Assembly (NCBI GenBank): GCA_016125335.1
Contig: WGLY01000011.1
Coordinates: 1-64,000 of the forward strand
DNA from: Frankiales bacterium
Lineage (GTDB): Bacteria > Actinomycetota > Actinomycetes > S36-B12 > CAIYMF01
DNA: 64,000 nucleotides
Reading direction: 5' to 3'
Within the stretch, counting starts at the first letter, position 1. Every line of letters starts with the position of its first letter. Shown here piece by piece: positions 1 through 8,767 of the stretch. Both the position numbers and the translations under genes were made by a program. Below the pieces are notes generated by a model. The model made no database searches. It saw only the letters and a program-made list of their open reading frames with translations, and had not been told where the DNA came from.

Positions 1-102
1 AAACCGGCCGGTTCTCCGGTCATTCGGCCAGTTACGACGGGTGGGGCGGGTCGGGGCGGGGCGCCTGTCTCTCCGGGCGGTCAGGCTTGATCCCTGCGAG
101 CC
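1..102. repeat. Intergenic repeat, copy 1
   Basis: This block is repeated at 173..264 almost base for base; copy 1 has about 10 extra bases in a G-rich tract (around 45-60). Each copy opens with a 12-base perfect palindrome (AACCGGCCGGTT, 2..13) and ends with the shared stretch around TCAGGCTTGATCCCTGCGAG. The segment CAGGCGACCCGCCCC at 102..116 is the exact reverse complement of 215..229 in the second copy, so the unit can form hairpins. No coding gene fits the region. It looks like a REP-type or lineage-specific dispersed element lying downstream of the EF-G2 stop codon. Confidence 0.75.
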
Positions 103-172
103 AGGCGACCCGCCCCGCGACCCCTGCGCTCCTGCGGCCGGGAGGGTCGCACGTTACTGCCGGAGAGCGCGG

Positions 173-264
173 AAACCGGCCGGTTCTCCGGTCATTCGGC
201 CAGTAACGACGGGCGGGGCGGGTCGCCTGTCTCTCCGGGCGGTCAGGCTTGATCCCTGCGAGCC
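173..264. repeat. Intergenic repeat, copy 2
   Basis: Second copy of the element at 1..102, with a shorter G-rich tract and a few substitutions (for example TTACG to TAACG). It is preceded by a partial inverted version of its own left arm (ACGTTACTGCCGG around 151..163, compared with CCGGCCGTTACTGG-like reading on the other strand), which adds to the palindromic character. The remaining 265..397 is GC-rich and holds nothing I can identify apart from possible transcript-end structure for the minus-strand EF-G2 gene. Confidence 0.75.
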
Positions 265-397
265 GGGCGCCCCGCCCCGCCCCGCGCTGCCTCCAGCCCG
301 CCCTGTCCCCGCTGCTTCCCGGCGCGCGCTGCGTCGAGTGCCGGACGTGCGACGCCGGCGGCCCGCTTCCTCGTCGGGCCGCCGGCGCCGGTCGGGC

Positions 398-2548
398 CTA
401 GTGGGCGGCCGACTCGTCCTGGATCTTCTTGGCGATCTGGGGCGGCATCGGCTCGTGCCCGGAGTAGGCGCGGGTGAAGGTCGCGGTGCCGTGCGAGAGC
501 GAGCGCAGCTCGACGGCGTAGCGGGTCAGCTCGAGCTGGGGGACGTCGGCCACGATCTGGGTGCGCCCGGTGCCGACCGGCTCGCTGCCCGAGACGCGCC
601 CCCGCCGGCCGGACAGGTCGCTCATGACGGCGCCGACGTACTCGTCGGCCACGAGCACGCGGATCTGGTCCACCGGCTCGAGCAGGGAGACGGTCGCCGC
701 GGCGGCGGCCTCCTTGAGGGCGAGGCTGCCCGCCTGCTGGAAGGCCATGTCGGAGGAGTCCACCGAGTGGGCCTTGCCGTCGACGAGGGTGACCCGGATG
801 TCGATCACGGGGTAGCCGGCCGCGACGCCGCGCTCCATCTGGGCGCGCACGCCCTTCTCCACGCTGGGGATGAAGTTGCGCGGCACGGCGCCGCCGACGA
901 CCTTGTCGACGAACTCGAAGCCCGAACCCGAGGGCAGCGGCTCCACCTCGATGTCGCAGACGGCGAACTGGCCGTGCCCGCCGGACTGCTTGACCAGCCG
1001 GCCGTGACCCTTGCTGGCGCCGGCGAAGGTCTCGCGCAGGGAGACCCGGACGGGCACGGAATCGACCGCGACGCCGTAGCGGTTGCGCAGGCGGTCGAGC
1101 AGCACGTCGACGTGCGCCTCGCCCATGCACCACAGCACGAGCTGGTTGGTCTCCGGGTTGCGCTCCAGGCGCATCGTGGGGTCCTCAGCCACGAGGCGGC
1201 CGAGGCTGGTGGCCAGCTTGTCGTCGTCGGCCTTGGAGTGGGCGACGATCGCGACGGGCAGCAGTGGGTCCGGCATCACCCACGGCTCGACGAGCAGCGG
1301 GTTCTCCTTCTCCGAGAGGGTGTCGCCGGTCTCGGCGCGGGTCAGCTTGGCGACGGCGACGATGTCGCCGGCCACGGCCGAGCCCACGGTGCGCTGGGTC
1401 TTGCCCAGCGGCGAGGACAGCGCGCCGACGCGCTCGTCGACGTCGTGGTCCTCGTGCCCGCGGTCGGGCGCGAAGTGGCCGGACACGTGCACGGTCTGGT
1501 CCGGCCGCAGCGTGCCGCTGAACACGCGCACGAGCGAGACCCGGCCCACGTACGGGTCGGTCGTGGTCTTGACCACCTCCGCGCACAGCGGGCCCTCGGG
1601 GTCGCACGCCAGGGGGTCGCGGGGGTCGCCGTCGGGGGAGGTGACGGCGGGCAGCGGGTGCTCGAGTGGCGACGGGAAGCCGCGGACCACCACCTCGAGC
1701 AGCTCGGCGGTGCCGAAGCCGGCGGGCGCCGACGCCGCGGCGAGGACCGGGTAGAAGGTGCCGCGCGCGACGGCGGTCTCGAGGTCGGCGATGAGGGTGT
1801 CGAGGTCGATCTCCTCGCCGCCGAGGTAGCGGTCCATGAGGGTCTCGTCCTCGCTCTCGGCGATGATCCCCTCGATGAGGGCGCTGCGCGCCTCCTCGAT
1901 CAGCGGCAGGTGCTCGGCGTCCGGCTCGCGCGTGGTGCGGGTGCCGTCGGAGTAGTCCGAGACGGTCTGCGACAGCAGGCCCATGAGCCCGGCCACGCCG
2001 CCGTCGTCGCCGTGCATCGGCAGGTAGAGCGGCAGGACGCCGTCGCCGAACACGCGCTGGCAGATCGCCACCACGTCGGAGAAGTCGGACCGCTCCTTGT
2101 CGAGCTTGGTGACCACGACGGCGCGCGGCATGCCGACCGCGGCGCACTCCTCCCAGAGCAGCTGCGTCGACCCGTCGACGCCGTCGGCCGCGGACACCAC
2201 GAACAGTGCGGCGTCGGCGGCGCGCAGCCCGGCGCGCAGGTCGCCCACGAAGTCGGCGTACCCGGGGGTGTCGATGAGGTTGACCTTGACGCCGTCGACC
2301 TCGAGGGGCGCGAGCGCGAGGCCCACGGACCGCTGCTGGCGCAGCTCGGCCTCGTCGAAGTCCGACACCGTCGTGCCGTCCTCGACGCGGCCGGGGCGGG
2401 TGAGCGTCCCGGCAGCCACGAGGAGCTGCTCGACCAGCGTGGTCTTCCCGGATCCGGACGGGCCGACCAGCACGACGTTGCGGATCCTGTCGGGTCGGTC
2501 GGCCTCGGGTGCCCTGCCCGCGGCCCCTGCACTGCTCTTGTCGGCCAT
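398..2548 (-). CDS. fusA2: Elongation factor G-like protein EF-G2
   Basis: A 716-residue translational GTPase with EF-G architecture. The G domain shows G1 (GPSGSGKTT), G3 (DTPG) and G4 (TKLD); domains II-V follow, including the EF-G domain IV/V region with EPMPPQ-type C-terminus. I chose ATG 2548 because the longer in-frame extension has no EF-G homology. Actinomycetes typically carry the main fusA in the rpsL-rpsG operon plus this EF-G2 paralogue (Rv0120c type); for the mycobacterial EF-G2 ribosome binding without ribosome-stimulated GTPase activity has been reported. Here it stands alone, divergent from pgsA, so it is most likely the paralogue and not the housekeeping factor. Confidence 0.88.
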   Translation of the reverse strand: MADKSSAGAAGRAPEADRPDRIRNVVLVGPSGSGKTTLVEQLLVAAGTLTRPGRVEDGTTVSDFDEAELRQQRSVGLALAPLEVDGVKVNLIDTPGYADFVGDLRAGLRAADAALFVVSAADGVDGSTQLLWEECAAVGMPRAVVVTKLDKERSDFSDVVAICQRVFGDGVLPLYLPMHGDDGGVAGLMGLLSQTVSDYSDGTRTTREPDAEHLPLIEEARSALIEGIIAESEDETLMDRYLGGEEIDLDTLIADLETAVARGTFYPVLAAASAPAGFGTAELLEVVVRGFPSPLEHPLPAVTSPDGDPRDPLACDPEGPLCAEVVKTTTDPYVGRVSLVRVFSGTLRPDQTVHVSGHFAPDRGHEDHDVDERVGALSSPLGKTQRTVGSAVAGDIVAVAKLTRAETGDTLSEKENPLLVEPWVMPDPLLPVAIVAHSKADDDKLATSLGRLVAEDPTMRLERNPETNQLVLWCMGEAHVDVLLDRLRNRYGVAVDSVPVRVSLRETFAGASKGHGRLVKQSGGHGQFAVCDIEVEPLPSGSGFEFVDKVVGGAVPRNFIPSVEKGVRAQMERGVAAGYPVIDIRVTLVDGKAHSVDSSDMAFQQAGSLALKEAAAAATVSLLEPVDQIRVLVADEYVGAVMSDLSGRRGRVSGSEPVGTGRTQIVADVPQLELTRYAVELRSLSHGTATFTRAYSGHEPMPPQIAKKIQDESAAH

Positions 2549-2657
2549 GTCGATCGCCTCCGCGCCGTTGCCGATGGATCGTGCCCCCACCTTTCTCCTG
2601 CGGCTCGCGCGAGGCAACCGCTTCGTGCAGGACGCCCGCCACTACGCTCGGCACGTC

Positions 2658-3278
2658 ATGCTCAACAACACCTCAGCCCGCCGGGTGCTCGCGGTCGTCG
2701 TCGAGCCGCTGGCCCGCGGGCTCCTGCGGATGGGCGTCTCGCCGGACGCCGTCACGCTCGTCGGCACGCTCGGCGCCGCCACCGGTGCGCTGGTCTTCTT
2801 CCCGCGCCAGCAGTGGTTCGTGGGCACGATCGTGATCGTCGCCTTCATCTTCAGCGACATGCTCGACGGCACCATGGCCCGGCTGTCCGGCCGCCAGGGC
2901 CCGTGGGGGGCCTACCTCGACTCGACGCTCGACCGGGTGGGCGACGGCGCGATCTTCACCGGACTCGCGCTGGGCTTCATGGCCGCGGGCGACACCCGGA
3001 CGGCGGCCGTGGCGCTGGCCTGCCTCGTGGGCGGCGCCGTCGTCTCCTACGCCAAGGCCAGGGCCGAGGGCCTGGGCGCGACGGCCAACGTGGGCATCGC
3101 GGAGCGCGCCGAGCGCCTGCTCATCGCCCTGTTCGCCGCGGGCCTCTACGGGCTCGGCATCCCCTACCTGCTGCCGGCCGCGCTGTGGGTGCTGGCGGTG
3201 CTGTCGTGGGTGACGGTCGCGCAGCGAATGTGGCACGTGCGGGGGCAGCTGCGGACCACCACGGAGCCGGCCCCGTGA
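2658..3278 (+). CDS. pgsA: CDP-alcohol phosphatidyltransferase (phosphatidylinositol phosphate synthase)
   Basis: A 206-residue polytopic membrane enzyme that transfers a phosphatidyl group from CDP-diacylglycerol, most likely to inositol phosphate, the first step toward phosphatidylinositol and PIMs. The full family signature DG-x2-AR-x8-G-x3-D-x3-D is present (DGTMARL ... GAYLDSTLD). Several hydrophobic segments follow. ATG 2658 (MLNNTSARR) matches the usual start of actinobacterial PgsA1; an in-frame ATG at 2574 would add 28 residues that do not look like the family. The next two genes are patA and pimA, which makes the inositol substrate far more likely than glycerol phosphate. The patA start overlaps the stop by 4 bases. 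Confidence 0.9.
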   Translation: MLNNTSARRVLAVVVEPLARGLLRMGVSPDAVTLVGTLGAATGALVFFPRQQWFVGTIVIVAFIFSDMLDGTMARLSGRQGPWGAYLDSTLDRVGDGAIFTGLALGFMAAGDTRTAAVALACLVGGAVVSYAKARAEGLGATANVGIAERAERLLIALFAAGLYGLGIPYLLPAALWVLAVLSWVTVAQRMWHVRGQLRTTTEPAP

Positions 3279-4186
3279 GCACCGTCACGGACACCCTGGT
3301 GGCCTGGGGCTACGGCGCCGGCTGGTCAACGGTGCGCCGGATGCCCGAGCGCATGGCGTACGCCACGTTCGAGCGCATGGCCGACACCCTGTGGGCCCGC
3401 CGTGGCAAGGACGTGACCCGGCTCGAGGCGAACCTGCGCCGCGTGATCGGCCCGGAGCCCAGCGAGGCCGAGCTGCGGGTGCTCTCGCGGGAGGGGATGC
3501 GCTCATACTTCCGCTACTGGTGCGAGGCGTTCCGGCTCCCGGGCTGGAGCCGGGCCCGCATCCTGGAGTCGATCCGCATCGTGGACGGCCACCACCTCGC
3601 CGACGGCCTCGCCACGGGGCGCGGGGTCGTCGTCGCGCTGCCGCACATGGGCAACTGGGACCACGCCGGCGCGTGGGCCACGCTGGCGCATTCCCCGGTG
3701 ATCACGGTGGCCGAGCGGCTCAAGCCCGAGGACCTCTACGAGAAGTTCCTGGCCTACCGCCGCGGGCTCGGGATGGACGTCATCCCGCTCACCGGTGGCG
3801 ACCCGCCGTTCCCCTACCTCGCCGACAAGCTGCGCGGGGGCGGGCTGGTGTGCCTGCTGGGCGACCGCGACATCAGCAGGTCCGGCGTCCCGGTCACGTT
3901 CTTCGGCTCCCGCGCCAAGTTCCCGGCCGGCCCCGCCGCGCTGGCGGTCGACACCGGGGCGGTGCTGCTCACCGCGGCGCTCTACCTCGAGGACGGCCGC
4001 AACACCGTGCGCTTCCGCGAGCCCGTCGCGGTGCCCACCGAGGGCGAGCGCTCGCGGCGCATCTTCCGCTCGACGCAGCTGGTGGCCGACCAGCTCGAGG
4101 AGGGGATCCGCGCACATCCCGCCGACTGGCACATGCTCCAGCGGCTGTGGGTGGAGGACCTCGACCCGAGCAGGGCGCCGCGGTGA
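3275..4186 (+). CDS. patA: Phosphatidylinositol mannoside acyltransferase (HtrB/LpxL family)
   Basis: A 303-residue lysophospholipid-acyltransferase-family enzyme that acylates the mannose of PIM1/PIM2 at the inner leaflet. The catalytic HX4D motif is HMGNWD, followed by a conserved GDRDIS block and a C-terminal HPADWHMLQ segment typical of bacterial lipid A/PIM acyltransferases. The GTG start lies inside GTGA, overlapping the pgsA stop, so the two are translationally coupled. It sits between pgsA and pimA, as in mycobacteria (Rv2612c-Rv2610c order, from general knowledge). Confidence 0.9.
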   Translation: MSTVTDTLVAWGYGAGWSTVRRMPERMAYATFERMADTLWARRGKDVTRLEANLRRVIGPEPSEAELRVLSREGMRSYFRYWCEAFRLPGWSRARILESIRIVDGHHLADGLATGRGVVVALPHMGNWDHAGAWATLAHSPVITVAERLKPEDLYEKFLAYRRGLGMDVIPLTGGDPPFPYLADKLRGGGLVCLLGDRDISRSGVPVTFFGSRAKFPAGPAALAVDTGAVLLTAALYLEDGRNTVRFREPVAVPTEGERSRRIFRSTQLVADQLEEGIRAHPADWHMLQRLWVEDLDPSRAPR

Positions 4187-4211
4187 GCCCCCGCCGGCAC
4201 GGGGGCTGGCG

Positions 4212-5393
4212 ATGAGGGTCGGGATCGTCTGCCCGTACGACTGGTCGACGCCGGGCGGCGTCCAGTTCCACGTGCGCGACCTCGCGGTGGCGCTCCAGCG
4301 CCTCGGCCACGAGGTGTCGGTGCTCTCGCCGTGCGAGGACGAGTCGGACCTGCCGGACTACGTCGTGTCGAGCGGGCGGCCCGTGTCGGTGTCCTACAAC
4401 GGCTCCAAGGCCAAGGTCGCGCTCGGGCCGGTGTCGACGCGCCGCGTGCGGCGCTGGCTGCGCCACGGCGAGTTCGACGTCCTGCACGTGCAGGAGCCGG
4501 CCGCGCCGAGCATCTCGCTGCTGTCGCTGTGGTCCGCGCGCGGCCCGATCGTGGCCACGTGGCACTCGTCCATGGAGCGCTCGCGCGCGCTCTCCGCCGC
4601 CTACCCGGTCGTGCAGACCGCCCTCGAGAAGGTGAGTGCCCGCATCGCGGTGAGCGAGGCCGCGCGCCAGACCCTCGTCGAGCACATGGGCGGTGACGCC
4701 GTGCTCATCCCCAACGGCGTCGACTGCTCGGCCTTCGGGCACGCCGAGCCGCTCCCGGGCTGGCCGGGCGACGGGGGAGCGCTGTTCTTCATCGGCCGGA
4801 TCGACGAGCCGCGCAAGGGCCTGCCGGTGCTGCTCGCGGCCATGCCCGCCATCGCGGCTGCGCACCCGGGCGTGCGACTGCTGGTGGCCGGCCCGGGCGA
4901 CGACGCGGAGCTGCGGGCGGGACTGTCCCCGGACGTGTCGGCGCGGGTGGAGTACCTCGGCCTGGTGTCGGAGGAGGACAAGGCCCGCGCGTTCGTGTCG
5001 GCGGACCTCTACGTGGCGCCCAACACGGGCGGCGAGAGCTTCGGCATCGTGCTGCTCGAGGCCATGGCCAGCGGAACCCCCGTCCTGGCCAGCGACCTCG
5101 AGGCATTCCGGCGCGTCACCGCCGAGGGGCGGGCGGGGGCGTCGTTCGCCAACGAGGACCCGGCCGACCTCGCGCGGGCCGCGATCCGCCTGCTCGACGA
5201 CGCCGCGGAGCGCGAGCGGCTGCGCCGCGAGGGGCTCGTGCGGGTGCGCGACTACGACTGGCAGACGGTCGCCCGCCGGGTGGTCGAGGTGTACGAGGCG
5301 GTCACCGTCACGGGCGAGAAGGTCCGCGAGGACTTCCGCGGCCAGGTCATCGGCCGGCTGTCGACCCGTCCCGGCCGGACCGAGCCGGCATGA
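4212..5393 (+). CDS. pimA: Phosphatidylinositol alpha-mannosyltransferase
   Basis: A 393-residue GT4 glycosyltransferase of the GT-B fold that moves mannose from GDP-mannose to phosphatidylinositol on the cytoplasmic face. Features seen: N-terminal CPYDWSTPGGVQFH block, HVQEP and WHSSM in the acceptor domain, FIGRIDEPRKGL at the domain junction, and the EX7E donor motif ESFGIVLLE followed by AMASGTPV. ATG 4212 is preceded by a short 25-base gap after patA. The stop overlaps the next start (ATGA at 5390). Length agrees with mycobacterial PimA (about 380). Confidence 0.92.
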   Translation: MRVGIVCPYDWSTPGGVQFHVRDLAVALQRLGHEVSVLSPCEDESDLPDYVVSSGRPVSVSYNGSKAKVALGPVSTRRVRRWLRHGEFDVLHVQEPAAPSISLLSLWSARGPIVATWHSSMERSRALSAAYPVVQTALEKVSARIAVSEAARQTLVEHMGGDAVLIPNGVDCSAFGHAEPLPGWPGDGGALFFIGRIDEPRKGLPVLLAAMPAIAAAHPGVRLLVAGPGDDAELRAGLSPDVSARVEYLGLVSEEDKARAFVSADLYVAPNTGGESFGIVLLEAMASGTPVLASDLEAFRRVTAEGRAGASFANEDPADLARAAIRLLDDAAERERLRREGLVRVRDYDWQTVARRVVEVYEAVTVTGEKVREDFRGQVIGRLSTRPGRTEPA

Positions 5394-5956
5394 GCACCCT
5401 CGTCGACCTCCTGGTCGCGGCCCTCCTGCTCGGCGGGGTCGCGGTCTACCTCTCGTCGATGGCTGGCCGGCTCGACCGCCTGCACCACCGCATCGAGTCG
5501 ACCCACGCCGGGCTCGACGCCCAGCTCCTGCGGCGCGCCGCCGCGGCGCAGGACCTCGCGGCGTCCGGGCTGCTGGACCCCGCGTCGTCGGTGCTGCTCT
5601 CGGCGTCCGCCCAGGACGCTCTCGCCGCCGACCCGGAGGACTCCCGCGCGCGCACCGTGGCGGAGAGCGAGCTCACCCGCACGCTCGGCGCGGTCTTCTC
5701 CGACCCCGAGGACGCCGCCGCCGTGGTCGAGGCCGCGGGGCCGGACGACGCCGTGGCCGCCCAGATGGTGGACGAGCTCGCCGTGGCGTGCCGCCGGGTG
5801 GAGCTGGCCCGCCGGTTCCACAACGACGTCGTGCGCAGCACGCTCCAGCTGCGCCGCAAGCGGGTCGTGCGCTGGCTGCGCCTGGCCGGCTACACGCCGA
5901 TGCCCTCGACGGTGGACTTCGACGACACCGTCCCGGCGGGCCTCGCCGGCCGCTGA
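5390..5956 (+). CDS. LemA-like single-pass membrane protein
   Basis: A 188-residue protein with one N-terminal membrane segment (about residues 5-22), a helical, Ala/Asp-rich middle and a C-terminal ARRFHNDVV ... LRLAGYTPMPSTVDFDD stretch that recalls the LemA family signature (R-x-YN-x-x-V followed by P and an F-D/E ending). In mycobacteria the gene after pimA (Rv2609c) is a conserved membrane protein that also has a NUDIX domain; no NUDIX box is visible here. It overlaps pimA by 4 bases, so it belongs to the PI/PIM operon. Function unknown. Confidence 0.65.
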   Translation: MSTLVDLLVAALLLGGVAVYLSSMAGRLDRLHHRIESTHAGLDAQLLRRAAAAQDLAASGLLDPASSVLLSASAQDALAADPEDSRARTVAESELTRTLGAVFSDPEDAAAVVEAAGPDDAVAAQMVDELAVACRRVELARRFHNDVVRSTLQLRRKRVVRWLRLAGYTPMPSTVDFDDTVPAGLAGR

Positions 5957-5968
5957 GACACCGCGACG

Positions 5969-5974
5969 TAGGGT
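5969..5974 (+). promoter_or_regulatory. Possible -10 hexamer (TAGGGT) for the DUF3048 lipoprotein gene
   Basis: TAGGGT fits the actinobacterial TANNNT -10 pattern and lies 45 bases before the GTG at 6020, in the 63-base gap after the PIM operon. No convincing -35 box is visible. Confidence 0.25.
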
Positions 5975-6019
5975 CCCGGTGGTGGCCCCGGCGGGGGGCC
6001 GGGCGAAGCGAGGACGACC

Positions 6020-7099
6020 GTGCGAGGCGTGAGGCACCACCGGACCACCAGGACGGCCGGGCTGGCCGCCGTCGCCGCGGCCGCGCTGGCCCTCGCGGCC
6101 TGCTCCTCGGGCGACTCGTCGGCCCCGAGCAGCACGCCCGCGGCGGCGTCGTCGTCCACGTCGGCGGCCGCGGCCAGCGAGACGCCGAGCGCGAGCCCCA
6201 CGGTGGACACCGGCATCCCGGCCGGCGCGTCGCCGTTCTCCGGACGCGCCGGCGGAGCGGGCAAGCGGGTGCTGGTGGTCAAGTACGACAACACGCTCAA
6301 CGCGCAGCCGCAGACCGGGCTCAAGGACGCCGACATCGTCTACATCGAGGAGGTCGAGTACGGCCTCACCCGGATCGCGGCGGTGTTCTCGACCAAGCTC
6401 CCGCCCGTGGTGGGCCCGGTGCGCAGCGCCCGCATCTCCGACATCGACCTGCTCGCCCAGTTCGGCAAGCCGGCGTTCGCCTACTCCGGCAGCCAGCACC
6501 GGCTGCGTCCGGTGCTGGCGCGTGCGTCGATCTACGACGTCTCCGGCGACATGGGACCGGCGGGCTACTTCCGCGACCTGCACCGGCCCGCGCCCTACAA
6601 CTTCATGGGCAAGCCGGCCGAGCTCATGAAGCGCGCGCCGCACGCCTCGGTGGCCCGCGACATCGGCTTCGTCTTCGCCGTCCCGACGCCCAGCGGCGGC
6701 GTCAAGGTGCACAGCGCGAAGGTGCCCTACCCGGCGTCCTCGGCGCAGTTCGTGTGGGACTCCGCGGCGAAGTCCTTCGACGTCAGCATGAACGGGCGCC
6801 CCGCGCGGGCGACCGAGGGCGGCATCCAGCACGCCACCACCGTGGTGCTCCAGTTCGTCAAGCAGCGCGACTCCGGCTACCACGACAAGTTCGGTGGCCG
6901 GACGCCGCTGCTCACCACCACCGGCACGGGCAAGGCGTGGGTGCTGCGCGACGGCCGCGCCTACCTCGCCACCTGGTCGCGCCCGGTGGCGACCGGCGGC
7001 ACCACGTTCACCGACAAGGCGGGCAACGTCATCGACTTCGCGCCCGGACAGGTGTGGGTGGCCCTGGTGAACCGCAGCGCCAAGGTCACCTTCGGCTGA
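6020..7099 (+). CDS. DUF3048 (YerB-type) lipoprotein
   Basis: A 359-residue exported lipoprotein. It opens with charged residues, a hydrophobic stretch and a lipobox ending LALAAC near residue 30, then a Ser/Ala-rich linker. From about residue 90 the DUF3048 fold is recognisable: KYDN, YIEEVEYGLTR, GPVRSARISD and AYSGSQ. Bacillus YerB belongs to this family; the molecular function is not established. It is separated from the PIM genes by 63 bases that contain a possible promoter, and it precedes pdxS with a 130-base gap, so it is probably its own unit. Confidence 0.8.
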   Translation: MRGVRHHRTTRTAGLAAVAAAALALAACSSGDSSAPSSTPAAASSSTSAAAASETPSASPTVDTGIPAGASPFSGRAGGAGKRVLVVKYDNTLNAQPQTGLKDADIVYIEEVEYGLTRIAAVFSTKLPPVVGPVRSARISDIDLLAQFGKPAFAYSGSQHRLRPVLARASIYDVSGDMGPAGYFRDLHRPAPYNFMGKPAELMKRAPHASVARDIGFVFAVPTPSGGVKVHSAKVPYPASSAQFVWDSAAKSFDVSMNGRPARATEGGIQHATTVVLQFVKQRDSGYHDKFGGRTPLLTTTGTGKAWVLRDGRAYLATWSRPVATGGTTFTDKAGNVIDFAPGQVWVALVNRSAKVTFG

Positions 7100-7170
7100 T
7101 CCCTGGCCCGTCCGGCCACCCGGCGTCCGCGCAGGCTCCCGGGTGGACCGGCGGCGCGCGGCCGGGCCGG

Positions 7171-7176
7171 TATCCT
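7171..7176 (+). promoter_or_regulatory. Possible -10 hexamer (TATCCT) for pdxST
   Basis: TATCCT lies 53 bases upstream of the pdxS ATG in an otherwise very GC-rich gap and fits the housekeeping actinobacterial -10 pattern. A -35 box at the correct spacing is not obvious. Confidence 0.3.
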
Positions 7177-7229
7177 GAGCGGGCCGGGCGCACTCCGGCA
7201 CCCCGCCCCTGCGATCACCGAGGTCCCTG

Positions 7230-8162
7230 ATGCCCGACCAGCCCGAGTCCGCCACCCCCGGCACCGCCGCCGCCGGACGCCCCGAGGTGGGCACCGCGCG
7301 GGTCAAGCGCGGCATGGCCGAGATGCTCAAGGGCGGCGTGATCATGGACGTCGTCACGCCTGAGCAGGCGAAGATCGCCGAGGACGCCGGGGCCGTCGCG
7401 GTCATGGCGCTCGAGCGGGTCCCCGCCGACATCCGGGCCCAGGGCGGCGTCGCGCGCATGTCCGACCCGGACATGATCCAGGGGATCATCGAGTCCGTCT
7501 CGATCCCCGTGATGGCCAAGGCGCGCATCGGCCACTTCGCCGAGGCGCAGGTGCTCCAGGCTCTCGGCGTCGACTACATCGACGAGTCCGAGGTGCTCAC
7601 CCCCGCCGACTACGAGAACCACATCGACAAGTGGGGCTTCACCGTCCCCTTCGTGTGCGGCGCGACCAACCTCGGCGAGGCCCTGCGCCGGATCACCGAG
7701 GGCGCGGCGATGATCCGCTCCAAGGGCGAGGCCGGCACGGGCGACGTGTCGAACGCCACCACGCACATGCGCCGCATCCGCGGCGAGCTGGCCCGGCTGC
7801 GGTCGATGTCCAAGGACGAGCTGTACGTCGCCGCCAAGGAGCTGCAGGCCCCGTACGACCTCGTGGCCGAGGTGGCCGAGCTCGGCGAGCTCCCCGTGGT
7901 GCTGTTCACCGCCGGCGGCATCGCGACCCCGGCCGACGCCGCGATGATGATGCAGCTCGGTGCGCAGGGCGTGTTCGTCGGCTCCGGCATCTTCAAGTCC
8001 GGCAACCCGGCCCAGCGCGCCGACGCGATCGTGCAGGCGACCCTGCACTACGACGACCCCGGGATCGTGGCCAAGGTGAGCCGCGGGCTCGGCGAGGCCA
8101 TGGTGGGGATCAACGTCGCCGACCTTCCGGTCCACCACCGCCTCGAGGACCGCGGCTGGTGA
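7230..8162 (+). CDS. pdxS: Pyridoxal 5'-phosphate synthase subunit PdxS
   Basis: A 310-residue TIM-barrel synthase that makes PLP from ribose 5-phosphate, glyceraldehyde 3-phosphate and ammonia delivered by PdxT. K97 (VMAKARIGH) and K165 (RSKGEAGTG) align with the two catalytic lysines, Lys81 and Lys149 of Bacillus PdxS, with a constant offset of 16. That offset is the Ala/Pro-rich N-terminal extension typical of actinobacteria. The end reads HHRLEDRGW, as in other PdxS. pdxT starts in a 4-base overlap, so the two subunits are co-translated. Confidence 0.96.
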   Translation: MPDQPESATPGTAAAGRPEVGTARVKRGMAEMLKGGVIMDVVTPEQAKIAEDAGAVAVMALERVPADIRAQGGVARMSDPDMIQGIIESVSIPVMAKARIGHFAEAQVLQALGVDYIDESEVLTPADYENHIDKWGFTVPFVCGATNLGEALRRITEGAAMIRSKGEAGTGDVSNATTHMRRIRGELARLRSMSKDELYVAAKELQAPYDLVAEVAELGELPVVLFTAGGIATPADAAMMMQLGAQGVFVGSGIFKSGNPAQRADAIVQATLHYDDPGIVAKVSRGLGEAMVGINVADLPVHHRLEDRGW

Positions 8163-8767
8163 GCACGGCCCCGCTGGTCGGGGTCCTCGCCCTCCAGGGC
8201 GACGTGCGCGAGCACGTCCGGGCGCTCGCGGCCGCGGGCGCGCAGACGCGTGCCGTCCGTCGCCCCGAGGAGCTCGAGGGCCTCGACGGCCTCGTGATCC
8301 CCGGTGGCGAGTCCACCACCATGAGCAAGCTCGCGGTGCGCTGGGGGCTGCTCGAGCCGTTGCGCGACCTGGTGCGCCGCGGCGTGCCGGCCTACGGCTC
8401 GTGCGCCGGGATGATCATGCTGGCCGACCGGATCGAGGGCGGCCGGCCGGACCAGGAGACCGTGGGCGGGCTCGACGCCACGGTGCGGCGCAACGCCTTC
8501 GGCCGCCAGGTGGACAGCTTCGAGGCCGACCTCGACGTTCCCGTGCTCGGGCCGCCCGCCCTGCACGCGGTGTTCATCCGCGCGCCGTGGGTGGAGAGCG
8601 TGGGGCCGGACGTGACGGTGCTCGGGACGGTCGCCGCCGGTCCGGCCGCCGGTAGGATCGTGGCGGTGCGCCAGGGGACCGTGCTGGCGACCTCCTTCCA
8701 CCCGGAGCTGACCGGCGACCACCGGGTGCACGCGTACTTCGTCGAGATGGTGAGAGAGCAGGCATGA
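8159..8767 (+). CDS. pdxT: Pyridoxal 5'-phosphate synthase glutaminase subunit PdxT
   Basis: A 202-residue class I glutamine amidotransferase that feeds ammonia to PdxS. The nucleophile Cys82 is in [10 protein letters not shown], and the His/Glu pair is H181/E183 in SFHPEL; the glutamine-binding PGGESTT motif is also present. The GTG start overlaps the pdxS stop (GTGA). The stop codon overlaps the ATG of yebC by 4 bases, which couples vitamin B6 synthesis genes to yebC-ruvCAB. Confidence 0.95.
   Translation: MSTAPLVGVLALQGDVREHVRALAAAGAQTRAVRRPEELEGLDGLVIPGGESTTMSKLAVRWGLLEPLRDLVRRGVPAYGSCAGMIMLADRIEGGRPDQETVGGLDATVRRNAFGRQVDSFEADLDVPVLGPPALHAVFIRAPWVESVGPDVTVLGTVAAGPAAGRIVAVRQGTVLATSFHPELTGDHRVHAYFVEMVREQA

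Noticed and set aside
1-300. CRISPR-like repeat arrangement
   Set aside because: Only two long copies, not short repeats with regular spacers; no cas genes anywhere in the window.
41-3274. Open frame without stops on the plus strand, continuous with patA (over 1000 codons)
   Set aside because: It runs antisense through the EF-G2 gene and through pgsA in another frame. High-GC DNA keeps such frames open; only 3275..4186 has family motifs.
5252-7528. 758-codon minus-strand open frame over pimA end, LemA-like and DUF3048 genes
   Set aside because: It crosses three well supported genes and their gaps and has no recognisable motif.
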